Positions 8,635 to 17,689 of a stretch of 35,570 bases of DNA are shown here, piece by piece. Below the pieces are notes generated by a model that was not told the origin of the DNA, ran no database searches, and saw only the letters and a program-made list of their open reading frames with translations. Positions within the stretch are counted from its first letter, which is position 1; each line of letters starts with the position of its first letter. The position numbers and the translations under genes were made by a program. The DNA is from Thermoguttaceae bacterium (lineage in GTDB: Bacteria > Planctomycetota > Planctomycetia > Pirellulales > Thermoguttaceae): assembly GCA_025060325.1 (NCBI GenBank), contig JANXBW010000038.1, forward strand, positions 1 through 35,570, given 5' to 3'.

Positions 8635-8927
8635 ACAAATTGTGGATGCAGGCTGCGGAGAGTGTCAGGCATAGTTTATCGACCGGAGGGCTTCGGTTTG
8701 ACTTGGGCTGGTCCGGATTTGGGATGAAGGCGCTTGGGGCCGTCAGCGCAGGTGCCCGGGCCATTGGGCGGATTGCCACTTGGGTTTACATGGCGAATTT
8801 CGGGGGAATCCTTGCCAGAAGTCTCTCGGGGAACGCTGGCGGTTGGCTCTTGCATCGGGCGTTTTGGTCAGCTAGTCAACTGGCGGATGGTCTGAGTAAA
8901 CCAGGGGTCAGCGAAGAGTTGAGGTAG
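8619..8927 (+). CDS. Possible small protein between mutase-like gene and lysC
   Basis: A 102-residue frame starts inside the end of the mutase-like gene (16-nt overlap) and stops seven bases before the lysC ATG, a layout that suggests translational coupling. The product is rich in Gly, Ala, Ser and Trp, with no signal peptide, no cysteine motif and no family that I recognise. A purine-rich GGAGGG touches the first ATG too closely for good initiation, and the next in-frame ATG (8646) has none. It may be real or simply a leader region for lysC. Confidence 0.35.
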   Translation: MFSAVNKLWMQAAESVRHSLSTGGLRFDLGWSGFGMKALGAVSAGARAIGRIATWVYMANFGGILARSLSGNAGGWLLHRAFWSASQLADGLSKPGVSEELR

Positions 8928-8934
8928 GCGAACG

Positions 8935-10704
8935 ATGGCAATTTTGGTGCAGAAGTTTGGTGGCACAAGCGTTGCGGATGCGGAGAAGATCTTGGCCGCT
9001 GCTCGGCGAGCTATTCGAGCGAAAAACCAGGGCTATCAGGTGGTCATGGTGGTTAGCGCCATGGGGCATACCACCGACGAGCTAATCGCCTTGGCCAAGC
9101 AAATTACCGAGCATCCGCCTGCCCGCGAACTGGACATGCTGATGGCAACCGGCGAACAGGTAAGTGTGGCGCTGATGGCGATGGCAATTAATTCGTTAGG
9201 TCATGATGCCATCAGCTTAGCGGGTGCCCAGCTGGGGATTGTTACCGACAGCACGTTCACTAAGGCGCGGATCCGCTCGATCGACGCGGAGCGAATTCGG
9301 CAATTGCTGAATCAGGGGAAGATCGTGATTGCCGCGGGTTTCCAGGGGGTGGATCCGGCCTTTAATATCACAACACTGGGTCGAGGCGGAAGCGACACCA
9401 CGGCCGTTGCGCTGGCGGCCGCTTTGCAAGCAGAGTTTTGCGAAATCTACACAGATGTTGATGGTGTGTACACCACTGATCCGCGGATTGTCCCGGAGGC
9501 CCGGCAGCTTAAACGAATCAGTTATGACGAGATGTTGGAACTGGCAAGCGCTGGGGCGGCGGTCATGCACAATCGGTCTATCGAATTTGCTAAGCGCTTT
9601 GGGGTACCGGTTCACGTCCGCAGTAGTTTCAGCGACCGGCCAGGCACGCTGATCACATCAGAGCCGGAGTCAGTAGCTCGTCCTGTGTGTGGGGCGGCGC
9701 TTGCACGGAATGAGGCGCGAGTGACCGTGCTGGGAGTGCCCGATCGACCGGGGATGGTCTACGCTATCTTTTCCAAGGTGGCCGCTCGCAACGTGGCCAT
9801 GGATATGATCGTGCAAAATATGGCGGCTGACGGACGGGCGGACGTGTCGTTTACTGTGCCGCGGGATGAGCTGGCCCATGCCTTACGCGCTGCCGAAGAG
9901 GCTGCCAGAGAACTCGGCGCCGAGGGCACAAGCTACGAGGACGATGTCGCCAAGGTGTCGATCGTCGGTTTGGGGATGGCTAACCAGCCGGGCGTCGCGC
10001 AAAAGATGTTTAGCGCCGTGGCGGAAAAAGGCATCAACATCGAAATGATTAGCACAAGCCAGATTAAGATCTCCATCGTTGTTGAGCGGCAATACGGCGT
10101 GGAGGCGCTCCGGGCGGTCCACCAAGCTTTTGCGCTTCACGAAGAAGTGCCCGAAGGGGAACTCCCGCCGGCGGGGAAACCACGGCCGATCCTCACGCCG
10201 GAAATCCTGGAGCGACTTCGGGGCATGGAGGATTTGGTGATCGAAGACATTCGGCTAGATGAGACCCAATCGCGGGTGACGCTTGTGGATATTCCGGATC
10301 GGCCAGGCTTGGCGGCGAAGCTTTTCGGCCAAGTGGCTCGGGCCGGGGTCAATGTGGACATGATTGTGCAGAGCGTGGGTCGCGAAGGCCGAGCCAGCAT
10401 TACCTTCACCGTTCCCCGCGGCGATTTAGAGCGATGCCTCCAAGTGGCGCGGGATTTTGCTCGCGAGGTGGGCGGCGCTCCGCCAATCGGCTCCTGGAAT
10501 GTGGCTAAGCTGATGGTGGCTGGCACAGGGATGCGGAGCCATTCCGACGTGGCTCGACGGAGCTTCAAAGCTCTGGCCGAGAAGGGTATCAATGTCGACA
10601 TGATCAGCACAAGTGAGGTGTGCCTCAACATCGTTGTTGACGGCGCAAGGGGACAAGAAGCTTACCAAGCACTCGAGCAGGAATTTGCTGACGTGCGTTT
10701 GTAA
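8935..10704 (+). CDS. lysC: Aspartate kinase with four ACT domains
   Basis: It phosphorylates aspartate, the first step of lysine, threonine and methionine synthesis. The kinase domain (about residues 1-245) shows KFGGTSVAD (7-15), GRGGSDTTAVALA (149-161) and TDVDGVYTTDPR (173-184). At 589 residues it is about 180 longer than the common 400-410 form, because the regulatory ACT pair is duplicated: ACT1 from about 262 (VTVLGVPDRPGM), ACT2 from 340 (KVSIVGLGMANQPG), ACT3 from 447 (RVTLVDIPDRPGL) and ACT4 from 525 (KLMVAGTGM). Four-ACT aspartokinases are known, for example in cyanobacteria. Feedback by lysine and/or threonine is expected. A GAGGTAGG-like box precedes the ATG. Confidence 0.96.
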   Translation: MAILVQKFGGTSVADAEKILAAARRAIRAKNQGYQVVMVVSAMGHTTDELIALAKQITEHPPARELDMLMATGEQVSVALMAMAINSLGHDAISLAGAQLGIVTDSTFTKARIRSIDAERIRQLLNQGKIVIAAGFQGVDPAFNITTLGRGGSDTTAVALAAALQAEFCEIYTDVDGVYTTDPRIVPEARQLKRISYDEMLELASAGAAVMHNRSIEFAKRFGVPVHVRSSFSDRPGTLITSEPESVARPVCGAALARNEARVTVLGVPDRPGMVYAIFSKVAARNVAMDMIVQNMAADGRADVSFTVPRDELAHALRAAEEAARELGAEGTSYEDDVAKVSIVGLGMANQPGVAQKMFSAVAEKGINIEMISTSQIKISIVVERQYGVEALRAVHQAFALHEEVPEGELPPAGKPRPILTPEILERLRGMEDLVIEDIRLDETQSRVTLVDIPDRPGLAAKLFGQVARAGVNVDMIVQSVGREGRASITFTVPRGDLERCLQVARDFAREVGGAPPIGSWNVAKLMVAGTGMRSHSDVARRSFKALAEKGINVDMISTSEVCLNIVVDGARGQEAYQALEQEFADVRL

Positions 10705-11117
10705 CGAGCGCTCCCGGCGCGAAGGACGCATCTCGCGTTGGTGAGGGAGGCGATCCAGGTCCTCGTCGCAAGGTTGCGGCAAATCGGTCGGGATGTGGTC
10801 CCTGACCGGGCTCTTTTTTGGCCCCGGGCGACTATTAGCGCCTGGCGAGCTTAGGCGTTTCCGCATTGAGGGCGACAAGTTGAGTACTACTCACGGCCGG
10901 GGAAATCGGCGCACTCTAGAGCGCGTGTCGTCTCTTGAGCTTGGGAAGTCGCCTGCAGGGGGTGACGGGGCATCTATGCGGCCGTATTTGGCCGGATAAG
11001 CCGCCCGGCGGAATTAATTAATCTTTTGCGGGTGGAGAAAGTGCGCCTTCCTGAAGCAAGATACCGCGGGGGATCCTTTCTAGCCCGCCAGGGCTGGAAG
11101 CAGACGGCCGAGATTGT
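10705..11117. other. Intergenic region between convergent lysC and the DUF151 gene
   Basis: No gene is supported. A stretch around 10808-10828 can pair CCGGG with CCCGG across a T-rich loop but lacks a following T run, so it is not called as a terminator. A CTCTAGAGCGC element at 10914-10924 recurs at 11712-11722. Confidence 0.45.
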
Positions 11118-11528
11118 TTACATTTGGTCACGCAACGCCATCTCGAGCACATCTTCGTTGACGTAAATGGGCAAAGGTGGCTGACAAGTGACTGCGACGG
11201 CAATAGCATCGGAAGGACGCGAGTCAACTTCGACCAATTCCCCTCGGTGACGAATGCGAAGCTTGGCGTAATAAGTGTGCTCGCGCAACTCGGTAATGAT
11301 GACATCCTGCGGTTCGCCGCCTAGGGCTTGGATCACATTCAGCACCAAGTCATGAGTCATCGGTCGGGGCCGTTTGATCCCCTTTACCCGCTGATCGATA
11401 CTGGATGCCTCAAAAAGGCCAATCACAATCGGAAAAGACCGATCGCCGTCCACTTCTTTGAGCCAAATAACTTGTTGATCACTGATCTCCGCAATCAAAA
11501 TGCGGGCAAGCTTCATCAGGACAGGCAT
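11118..11528 (-). CDS. Bifunctional nuclease family (DUF151) protein
   Basis: The 136-residue product matches the DUF151/BFN family from end to end: FPIVIGLFEASSI near residues 32-44, an RPMTHDLVLNVIQALGG segment, and the VDSRPSDAIAVAV signature (about 100-112). Members have been linked to DNA and RNA nuclease activity in plants and are widespread in bacteria, where their role is poorly defined. No signal peptide or membrane segment is seen. GAGGTC precedes the ATG by about six bases. A second in-frame ATG four codons later is possible. The gene appears to be monocistronic. Confidence 0.9.
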   Translation of the reverse strand: MPVLMKLARILIAEISDQQVIWLKEVDGDRSFPIVIGLFEASSIDQRVKGIKRPRPMTHDLVLNVIQALGGEPQDVIITELREHTYYAKLRIRHRGELVEVDSRPSDAIAVAVTCQPPLPIYVNEDVLEMALRDQM

Positions 11529-11843
11529 GGGTTGACCTCACCCCTGGATCAGGAAAGTTGTTCGCAGTGATTTGCTCCCGCAATTTCGGCCGCTTAAATC
11601 CGAAACAACATCCCGTCCGAGCTGAAAGCCACTGGCCAATACCGGCGGCCAGGCAAGTGGCACACAATTTCTTCCCAAGACACCCTTGTGGCTGCTTTGG
11701 AGCCTGGCGCGCTCTAGAGCGCCAAAACCCGTTGCTCATCCTCGGCGACGTAGACCCCGTTACTCAACATTATACCCGACCTGTGGCTCCTTTGCCTGCG
11801 AGCGAAGCGGAGCTTAAAAGCTAGACCTCGGTTTCCCACGAGA
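11529..11843. other. Intergenic region
   Basis: About 315 bases between two minus-strand genes contain no supported gene. A perfect 14-nt palindrome, GCGCTCTAGAGCGC, occupies 11709-11722; its core is shared with a near-copy downstream of the DUF151 gene. Confidence 0.45.
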
Positions 11844-12413
11844 TTAAGCTCCGCTGCCTTTGCAAGGACGGGCAATAAATGGCCAAGGTCTTGGTTCCCA
11901 GCCGGCAGCCTGGTTGTGCCGCTCGATATAGTCAACCCAGCTGGCAACTTCTTCCTCCTCGAATAGAAATCGCTTGGCGTAGTCTGGTGCCCAGATGGGA
12001 AGGGCCGACTGGAAGAGCCGCCGAAGGGCATCCTCGGCCACCATTCTGATACGGTCCGGGGGAGTTGAGGCTGGCTGGTAAACCATGTGCACATACCACG
12101 GTTGCACCGTCAGTGCCAAAATGTTCACCTGGGCCTGACGCACCAGGGCTGCACCGATAATGGCGCCGATTCGATGTAGATGCTCGTTGGCGAAGATTAA
12201 AGTGTCCCCTGTGATGTCTTCCGCTGGAGCATCAGGAAGGACGGCGGGCACAGCCGGCAGGATCATCTGTTGGTCAACCCAGTCCAAGTCGTTTTCGGTC
12301 AACTGATTTCCGCGAGTAACCAACGTGAGCATCGTTGCCAGCGCATCGTCCATAGGCAAAACCTCGGCCAAAGGCGGGAGGCAAACTGGCTGCTCGCCAC
12401 GGGGAAACTGCAT
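11844..12413 (-). CDS. Hypothetical protein resembling a decayed Y1/HUH (IS200-like) transposase domain
   Basis: The product is up to 189 residues. Its middle and end recall REP-associated tyrosine transposases: a hydrophobic strand with LTVQPWYVHMVYQ in the place of the usual mPnHvHllv, then a helix, then IWAPDYAKRFLF, then YIERHNQAAGWEPRPW, like the family's YI..NP..AGL..RP ending. Only one histidine of the HUH pair remains, so classic nicking activity is doubtful. The N-terminal 60 residues are unrelated to what I know of the family. No good ribosome binding site precedes 12413; an ATG at 12353 has GAGG at better spacing and may be the true start. A domesticated or degenerate copy is inference. 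Confidence 0.6.
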   Translation of the reverse strand: MQFPRGEQPVCLPPLAEVLPMDDALATMLTLVTRGNQLTENDLDWVDQQMILPAVPAVLPDAPAEDITGDTLIFANEHLHRIGAIIGAALVRQAQVNILALTVQPWYVHMVYQPASTPPDRIRMVAEDALRRLFQSALPIWAPDYAKRFLFEEEEVASWVDYIERHNQAAGWEPRPWPFIARPCKGSGA

Positions 12414-12706
12414 GAACCGATCGGGCTAGTTTTCGAACAACGTTCCAGGATTTCACTTCGGGATAGTTATTTGCCCTCGGGCATTGGGAAGCGATAGTTG
12501 CGCAGGGCAGCGAGGGCTACTCGGCCGAAAGAACCTTCCGTCTATTTTCCGGGAGGCACCCTCCGCCCGAAAATAGACGGTAGACCGGTTCCGGCCAAGT
12601 CCGGAAACGTTGGCGGGGTGGGTGGAGAACTTGCTGAGAGTCCCGGGGCGTTTCCGAGGTTTGCATTCGAATTGGACGGTAACGAGGAAACTCCGGAGGG
12701 CGTCTT
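12414..12706. other. Divergent intergenic region
   Basis: This roughly 290-base gap between two divergent genes must hold both promoters. Its main visible feature is the large inverted repeat at 12538-12580. I could not assign -35/-10 boxes with confidence. Confidence 0.45.
12538..12580. repeat. Perfect 12-bp inverted repeat with inner hairpin
   Basis: CCGTCTATTTTC (12538-12549) and GAAAATAGACGG (12569-12580) are exact reverse complements. The 19-nt interior can itself fold by pairing GGAGG (12552-12556) with CCTCC (12560-12564) around a CAC loop. No T run follows on either strand, so it is not a standard terminator. Position between divergent genes suggests an operator, a structured leader or a mobile-element remnant. 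Confidence 0.85.
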
Positions 12707-13207
12707 ATGCCCCTCGAATACCGGTTCGAAGGCTTGGGTTTTTTCTACCCCGACAATTGGAGCCTTCAAGAAGAGCCGCGATGGGGTGGCGAGCACGCCG
12801 TGGTGCTCTATCCGCCTGATGGCGGCTTCTGGTCAGTTTCCTTTCATCCTCGGCAGGTCGATCCGGAAAAGCTGGCCGAGTCGGCCGTTACCGCAATGAA
12901 GGAAGAATATAAAGGCATTGATGTCGAACCGGTAAGGGAGACCGTGGCCGGCTGGGAGCTTATCGGTTACGACTTGGCGTTCTTCTATCTTGATTTCATC
13001 GTTTGCGCGCAGGTCCGTTGTATCCGCACTGACCGCCACACGTTGGTGGTCTTTTGCCAGGCGGAGGATCGCCAATTCGAACGCTTGACGCCGGTTTTTA
13101 AAGCCATCCTCACCAGCCTGATCCAAAGCATTAAGCCCCTTCGGTACGGCTGGCCAGAAAGGCCGTTTCCCGCAGATTCCTCGGGCGCCCAGGGGGACTC
13201 TGGCTAG
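12707..13207 (+). CDS. Hypothetical protein, PsbP/DUF1795-like in shape
   Basis: I do not recognise the family with certainty. The 166-residue product opens with LEYRFEGLGFFYPDNWSL, followed by alternating beta-strand-like segments (VSFHPRQVDPEKLAESAVTA, WELIGYDLAFFYLDFIVCAQ, HTLVVFCQAEDRQFERL) and a closing helix (VFKAILTSLIQSIK). This resembles the small PsbP/Mog1-type fold of DUF1795-like proteins. No signal peptide is seen and the last 20 residues look disordered. GGAGGG at 12695-12700 supports the ATG. Its stop lies only five bases from the stop codon of the convergent ilvB gene. Confidence 0.75.
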   Translation: MPLEYRFEGLGFFYPDNWSLQEEPRWGGEHAVVLYPPDGGFWSVSFHPRQVDPEKLAESAVTAMKEEYKGIDVEPVRETVAGWELIGYDLAFFYLDFIVCAQVRCIRTDRHTLVVFCQAEDRQFERLTPVFKAILTSLIQSIKPLRYGWPERPFPADSSGAQGDSG

Positions 13208-13212
13208 CAAAG

Positions 13213-15012
13213 CTATTGACGAATAATGTCCCGCACCGTCATCCCTGATGGGATCATGGGCAGCACGTGTTCTTGATACGGCACGGCAATATCCAGGAGG
13301 TATGGCCCCGGCGCGGCGATAAGTTCCTTGAGGGCATCAATGAGCTCTTCTTTTCGCCAAATGGATCGCGCCTGCCAACCAAAGCCGCGCGCAATGGTGA
13401 CGAAGTCAGGATAACGGTCTTCCGGCGGTAACATCCCGGATCCGCGCCCAATTGCCTCCGGACGATCGACGGGGCCTAAATACGTGTGAGCACGGTTGGA
13501 GGCGTGGAACCGGTCTTCCCATTGCACCACCATCCCCAGGTGTTGATTGTTAAGCAAGATGACCTTCACAGGGATTTTTTCGCAGTAACAGGTCGCCATC
13601 TCTTGGATATTCATCAGCAGGCTGCCATCGCCATCGATGTCGATGACGAGCTTGTCCGGGTGGGCGATTTTGGCCCCAATGGCAGCCGGCAAACCAAACC
13701 CCATGGTTCCAAGGCCCGAGCTGGAAAGCCAAGTTCGGGGATGGCGGAATTTATAAAACTGTGCCGTCCACATCTGATGTTGGCCCACCCCCGTGGTAAT
13801 GATGGTGGGAATGTCTTTTGTCAACTTCCACAGCTCGCTGATCACATGCTGCGGGAGGATCTCATCCCGGGTTTGGTCGTAAGTCAAGGGATCTGCGCGC
13901 CGCCAAGCGTCGATTTGTCTATACCAGTCGGAGAGATCCTGGGGCGGTTCCACAATTTTGTTAAGCTCGGCCAGCGCATACTTGACATCGCTAACCACGG
14001 GGATGTGCGCGGGTTTGACTTTGTTGATTTCCGAGGGATCGATATCGATGTGGACGATCCGGGCATGTTTGGCAAATTCGGAGACCTTACCCGTCACGCG
14101 ATCGTCAAAACGCATTCCTAAAGCGATAAACAGGTCACACTCTGCCACGGCGTAGTTGGCGTAAACGCTGCCGTGCATTCCCAGCATGTCGAGGAAAAGC
14201 GGATGGTCGCCGGGGAAGCCCCCCAGACCCATTGAGGTGCATGTGACGGGAATCCCCGTTCGCTCCACAAGCTCTAAAAGCTCAGGCGATGCCCCGGAGG
14301 CGATCACGCCACCACCGCAGCAAATAACCGGCCGGCGGGAATGGCGAATTGCCTCGGCTATCGCGCGAATTTGCTCGGGCTTAGCCCGCGGTTTTTCCCC
14401 TTTATAACCCGGAAGATCCATTGGGGCTTCAAAGTCTGGGTTGACCTGGGCAAGCTGCACATTCTTGGGTAGGTCGATGAGGACGGGCCCAGGCCGCCCG
14501 GTTGTCGCGACATAGAACGCCTCCCGCATGACCCGGGCAATTGCATTCGGATCGGTGACTAGATAGTGGTGCTTGGTGATACTACGGCAAACTTCGACAA
14601 TTGGCGTCTCCTGGAAAGCGTCCGTCCCGATGACTGGGGTGGGCACCTGGCCGGTGATCGCGATAATCGGCACGCTATCTAACTTGGCGTCGGCCAACGC
14701 GGTCACAAGGTTGGTAGCCCCTGGGCCGCTGGTCGTCATGCAGACGCCAACTTTTCCGGTAGAGCGAGCATATCCCTGGGCAGCGAAACCACCGCCCTGC
14801 TCATGCCGGGGAAGCACGACTCGAATCTTGTCCCGATAGCGAGTGAGGGCCTGGTGGAGGGGCATACTGGCCCCACCCGGGTATGCGAATATCACTTCCA
14901 CTCCGTGCCGAATTAACGATTGGACCACCACTTCTGCCCCGGACATCGGGCCAGGACATCGGGCTTCCAAGGAGCCACTGGGCAACGGAGCTGTCATCGC
15001 AACGGTTGCCAC
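13213..15012 (-). CDS. ilvB: Acetolactate synthase, large (catalytic) subunit
   Basis: It is a thiamine diphosphate enzyme that joins two pyruvates, or pyruvate and 2-oxobutyrate, in valine, leucine and isoleucine synthesis. The 599-residue protein has the conserved catalytic Glu (E71 in [16 protein letters not shown]), the FAD-domain region in the middle ([11 protein letters not shown], about 321-331) and the ThDP/Mg motif GDGS (461-464) ending in NN (488-489). The start is a GTG at 15012, supported by GGAGGG a few bases upstream; the N-terminal 20 residues are variable. No small regulatory subunit (ilvN/ilvH) and no other branched-chain gene is adjacent. Related ThDP enzymes such as glyoxylate carboligase are less likely given these motifs. 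Confidence 0.95.
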   Translation of the reverse strand: MATVAMTAPLPSGSLEARCPGPMSGAEVVVQSLIRHGVEVIFAYPGGASMPLHQALTRYRDKIRVVLPRHEQGGGFAAQGYARSTGKVGVCMTTSGPGATNLVTALADAKLDSVPIIAITGQVPTPVIGTDAFQETPIVEVCRSITKHHYLVTDPNAIARVMREAFYVATTGRPGPVLIDLPKNVQLAQVNPDFEAPMDLPGYKGEKPRAKPEQIRAIAEAIRHSRRPVICCGGGVIASGASPELLELVERTGIPVTCTSMGLGGFPGDHPLFLDMLGMHGSVYANYAVAECDLFIALGMRFDDRVTGKVSEFAKHARIVHIDIDPSEINKVKPAHIPVVSDVKYALAELNKIVEPPQDLSDWYRQIDAWRRADPLTYDQTRDEILPQHVISELWKLTKDIPTIITTGVGQHQMWTAQFYKFRHPRTWLSSSGLGTMGFGLPAAIGAKIAHPDKLVIDIDGDGSLLMNIQEMATCYCEKIPVKVILLNNQHLGMVVQWEDRFHASNRAHTYLGPVDRPEAIGRGSGMLPPEDRYPDFVTIARGFGWQARSIWRKEELIDALKELIAAPGPYLLDIAVPYQEHVLPMIPSGMTVRDIIRQ

Positions 15013-16154
15013 TGCCTTCCCTCCAACTCGAGCTGTCTTGGCGGAAAAGTTGACCGGTGAGCTGATTGCAATTTAGTTTTTGTCGGTTGTCAATATTTTC
15101 AGGGTTCGGCTAACTGGGTGAAGCCGCCCTTGCCGCTTCTGCTCACCCAAACAGTTCAGGATACCCCTAGGGATCCCCCAGGCCAACCAAAAATCTGCGA
15201 TTGTTGACTTAATCAATCATCTTGCATCGCAAATTGTAGCGTGGTACCAGCTTGAGCGAAGCTTAAGAGCCCGGTTGCGGTCACTGGGACTGCCGCCACG
15301 AGCAATTTCACTATCCGGCTTCCGTCGGTCGCGGGCCTCCCTCAGCCGGGTGGAGCAGGCTGGAAGTTCGCCCTCGGAAGACCACTCCTCCGTTGAGACG
15401 CAATTGACGAGTGGACCGGCCGGGCCGATCCGAAGCCTGTCCCCACCCTTCTTGGAGCCCGATTCTGCCCAAAAACGCTTGGTCTTGTGAGTATCGTGGT
15501 CTGGGTTTTGGCTCCACTGCAAAGCCCCAAACTGATCAAGCCGCCGGAAACTTGGGGCGATCCTTCACCCTCTTGGGTGCGCCGTCAGTCCTTCATGTAT
15601 TCAGCGTTCCTGGTTCTGCGGGACCATCTTGCTGCCACGGATTCCGCCGCCAGTTTCTCGCTTCCCCGGATGCTCGGCCAATTGGTCCCCACGAGCGCCG
15701 CCGGACCGTAACCGAGGGATGTGAGCAGGGTCAAAACCCCGGATTTTGGTGAGACGCTTCGTAGCAAATGGGAAGCGTTCACCCTGACCGCCGGGTTTGG
15801 TCCAGGCGGGTTCAGAAAGAAATGATGCGCAAGCTCGAAAGAAGGTTCGCGGCCAAACGCAGATCGAGAGTCCTCTCGAAATGCTCGGCCTTTCGGCGTA
15901 CCAAACGGGGGAACGCAAGTCGTGCCGGAAGACCCGTGCGAAGCCTCTCCAGAAAGTCTACTTATAGACGAAATTTAGTCATCTTCCAGAAGACCGCGTG
16001 GTCCGCCTCTCTGCCAAAGCCGGGCTTTTATAAGCAGGAACGGCCTTCATTCGGCGCGGCAAACCGTCCCAGCTTATCGCGTTTGAACCCATTCCGCGCG
16101 AGGCGGGCAAGGGGTATGTTCTCCGAACTGGGAGTGTCACAGCCAAGTTCAGAG
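15013..16154. other. Gene-poor region, about 1.1 kb
   Basis: No supported gene. The longest frame (15768-16208, plus) is Arg/Ser-rich with no recognisable motif and runs into the MFS gene. A small perfect hairpin, AGCTT-gagcg-AAGCT, lies near 15250. The stretch also contains the upstream region of ilvB and the downstream end of the MFS gene. Confidence 0.5.
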
Positions 16155-17396
16155 TCAATCGGGCAACGGGCGGCCTTTGGTCTCTGGAGCAAGCCAAATC
16201 ATCACTAGCCCAATCACATAGATAAGTGTGATGGTAGAGCACGCTTTGGGGTAACTGCCGCCAAAGAATGCGACAAGTTGCCCAGTCCCAAGCGCCCCGA
16301 CCGCCGTGAGGATTCGGCCGAAATTAAAGCTGAGTCCCTGCCCGGTCGCTCGAACTCGCGTTGGGAAAAGCTCCGGAAGATAAAGAGGCATCCACCCGTA
16401 AAACGCTGCTGTGACGGCTCCCGCAATGCCACATACGAAGAGGAAGGTCGGCCCGTAGACCCACCATTCTCGAAACAGGATTTGGCACACGAGAAGCGAC
16501 AAAGCGCACAAAGTGAAGTAAACAGGTCGCCTTCCCACTTGACCGCCAATGACGGGTGCCACCAGACAGCCGATGATCGCCCCAATCGAAACGACGACCT
16601 GAACCATCCCTTTCGCGCCGGGATATTTTGGTCCGGCTAATTGATCGGCCCAAACCGGCAGGAAGCCGCTCACCCCTCCCCACGTTGCGACAAGGGGGAC
16701 GGTGGAGAATATGATCGCAAGGAGGGTGAACTTTAGGAGGGGAGGGCGAAAGATCTCACGAACCGGATGGGCGGGGCGTTCCTGGGTGGCGGCTTTCCAA
16801 CGCTTTGACTCCGGCACGGCAAGCCAGATGAAGCCGGCGAGAATTATCGGGGAGGCTCCCGCTGCCATGATCCAACGCCACGAATCCGGCGTTATGTGAA
16901 TGATGGTGGCAAGCAGGGCTATCAGGAGGAAGCCTACATTGGCAGCCGCGCCGATAACCCCTGCCATGTACGGACGAAAACGTTCCGGCCAAAATTCCAC
17001 CACCAATGCAACACCTAACCCCCACTCGCCGCCAATGCCCATTCCCCCCAGGAAGCGAAAGAGCACCAGGTGGGCCGGGTGGGTAGCAAAGTAACACAAT
17101 CCAGTAAAGATGGCGAAAAATGCAACCGCCGCTGCCATGCTCCGCACCCGTCCGATTCGATCTCCCAGCCATCCGAAGCAAAGTCCACCCAAAGCGGCTC
17201 CTAAGAGCCAGCTGGCGTTGATCCGCCCGGTCCACACCCCGATTACTTCCTCAGGTGGCTGATTAAGCAGGCTTTGGACTGCAGGCCGAACCGCCAGGGG
17301 GAATAGTCCCAGGATCACCCCGGCGCACATCCACCCGAGAAATGCGGCGGTGATAACAAGCCACTGCGCCCTTCCCACCTGTGTGTTGCTAGACAT
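16155..17396 (-). CDS. Major facilitator superfamily transporter
   Basis: This roughly 413-residue inner-membrane protein has about twelve hydrophobic segments. The MFS loop 2-3 motif is GDRIGRVRS, and a sugar/organic-acid transporter-like segment GGMGIGGEWGLGVALVVEFWPERFRP follows TM4. A C-terminal ELFPTRVRATGQGLSFNFGR matches the second-half signature of sugar- and sialate-type symporters. The ATG at 17396 is preferred over one seven codons upstream, because the intervening bases form AAAGGAG at correct spacing. The substrate cannot be told from sequence; a sugar acid or carboxylate is a guess. It is divergent from the CYTH gene. Confidence 0.9.
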   Translation of the reverse strand: MSSNTQVGRAQWLVITAAFLGWMCAGVILGLFPLAVRPAVQSLLNQPPEEVIGVWTGRINASWLLGAALGGLCFGWLGDRIGRVRSMAAAVAFFAIFTGLCYFATHPAHLVLFRFLGGMGIGGEWGLGVALVVEFWPERFRPYMAGVIGAAANVGFLLIALLATIIHITPDSWRWIMAAGASPIILAGFIWLAVPESKRWKAATQERPAHPVREIFRPPLLKFTLLAIIFSTVPLVATWGGVSGFLPVWADQLAGPKYPGAKGMVQVVVSIGAIIGCLVAPVIGGQVGRRPVYFTLCALSLLVCQILFREWWVYGPTFLFVCGIAGAVTAAFYGWMPLYLPELFPTRVRATGQGLSFNFGRILTAVGALGTGQLVAFFGGSYPKACSTITLIYVIGLVMIWLAPETKGRPLPD

Positions 17397-17689
17397 GCCG
17401 GTCTCCTTTAGCCTCAAATCGTGGATGCCTTAAGCGGGTCCGTCGTCGTGATGGCGAGCCCACCCTGGCGATGCGGATCCCCATCCTAGGCAGGCGAGTC
17501 GGCGTGCACAATCTTCTTGCACAGGATTCAAGCCAGTCTTTGGATTCCTTGGCGGCCCAGGTGATCTCCCGAGTCACCCGGTGTCTGATGGACCCTTCGT
17601 TGGGTATGAGGGAGTCCGGTAGAATGGTCAGCTTTTGCGGGGGCATGTGCCGCGGCAGTAGTCGGACTGTCTCCGGAGGAATCAACCCC

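Noticed and set aside
10795-10830. Terminator after lysC
   Set aside because: CCGGG/CCCGG can pair, but the T run is in the loop and none follows the stem.
15768-16208. 146-codon plus-strand frame upstream of the MFS gene end
   Set aside because: Arg/Ser-rich, no ribosome binding site, and it overlaps the C-terminus of the transporter gene on the other strand.
17471-17689. N-terminal extension of the CYTH protein
   Set aside because: The extra 73 residues lack conserved features, whereas the ATG at 17690 has GGAGGA at proper spacing and starts right at the ExExK motif.
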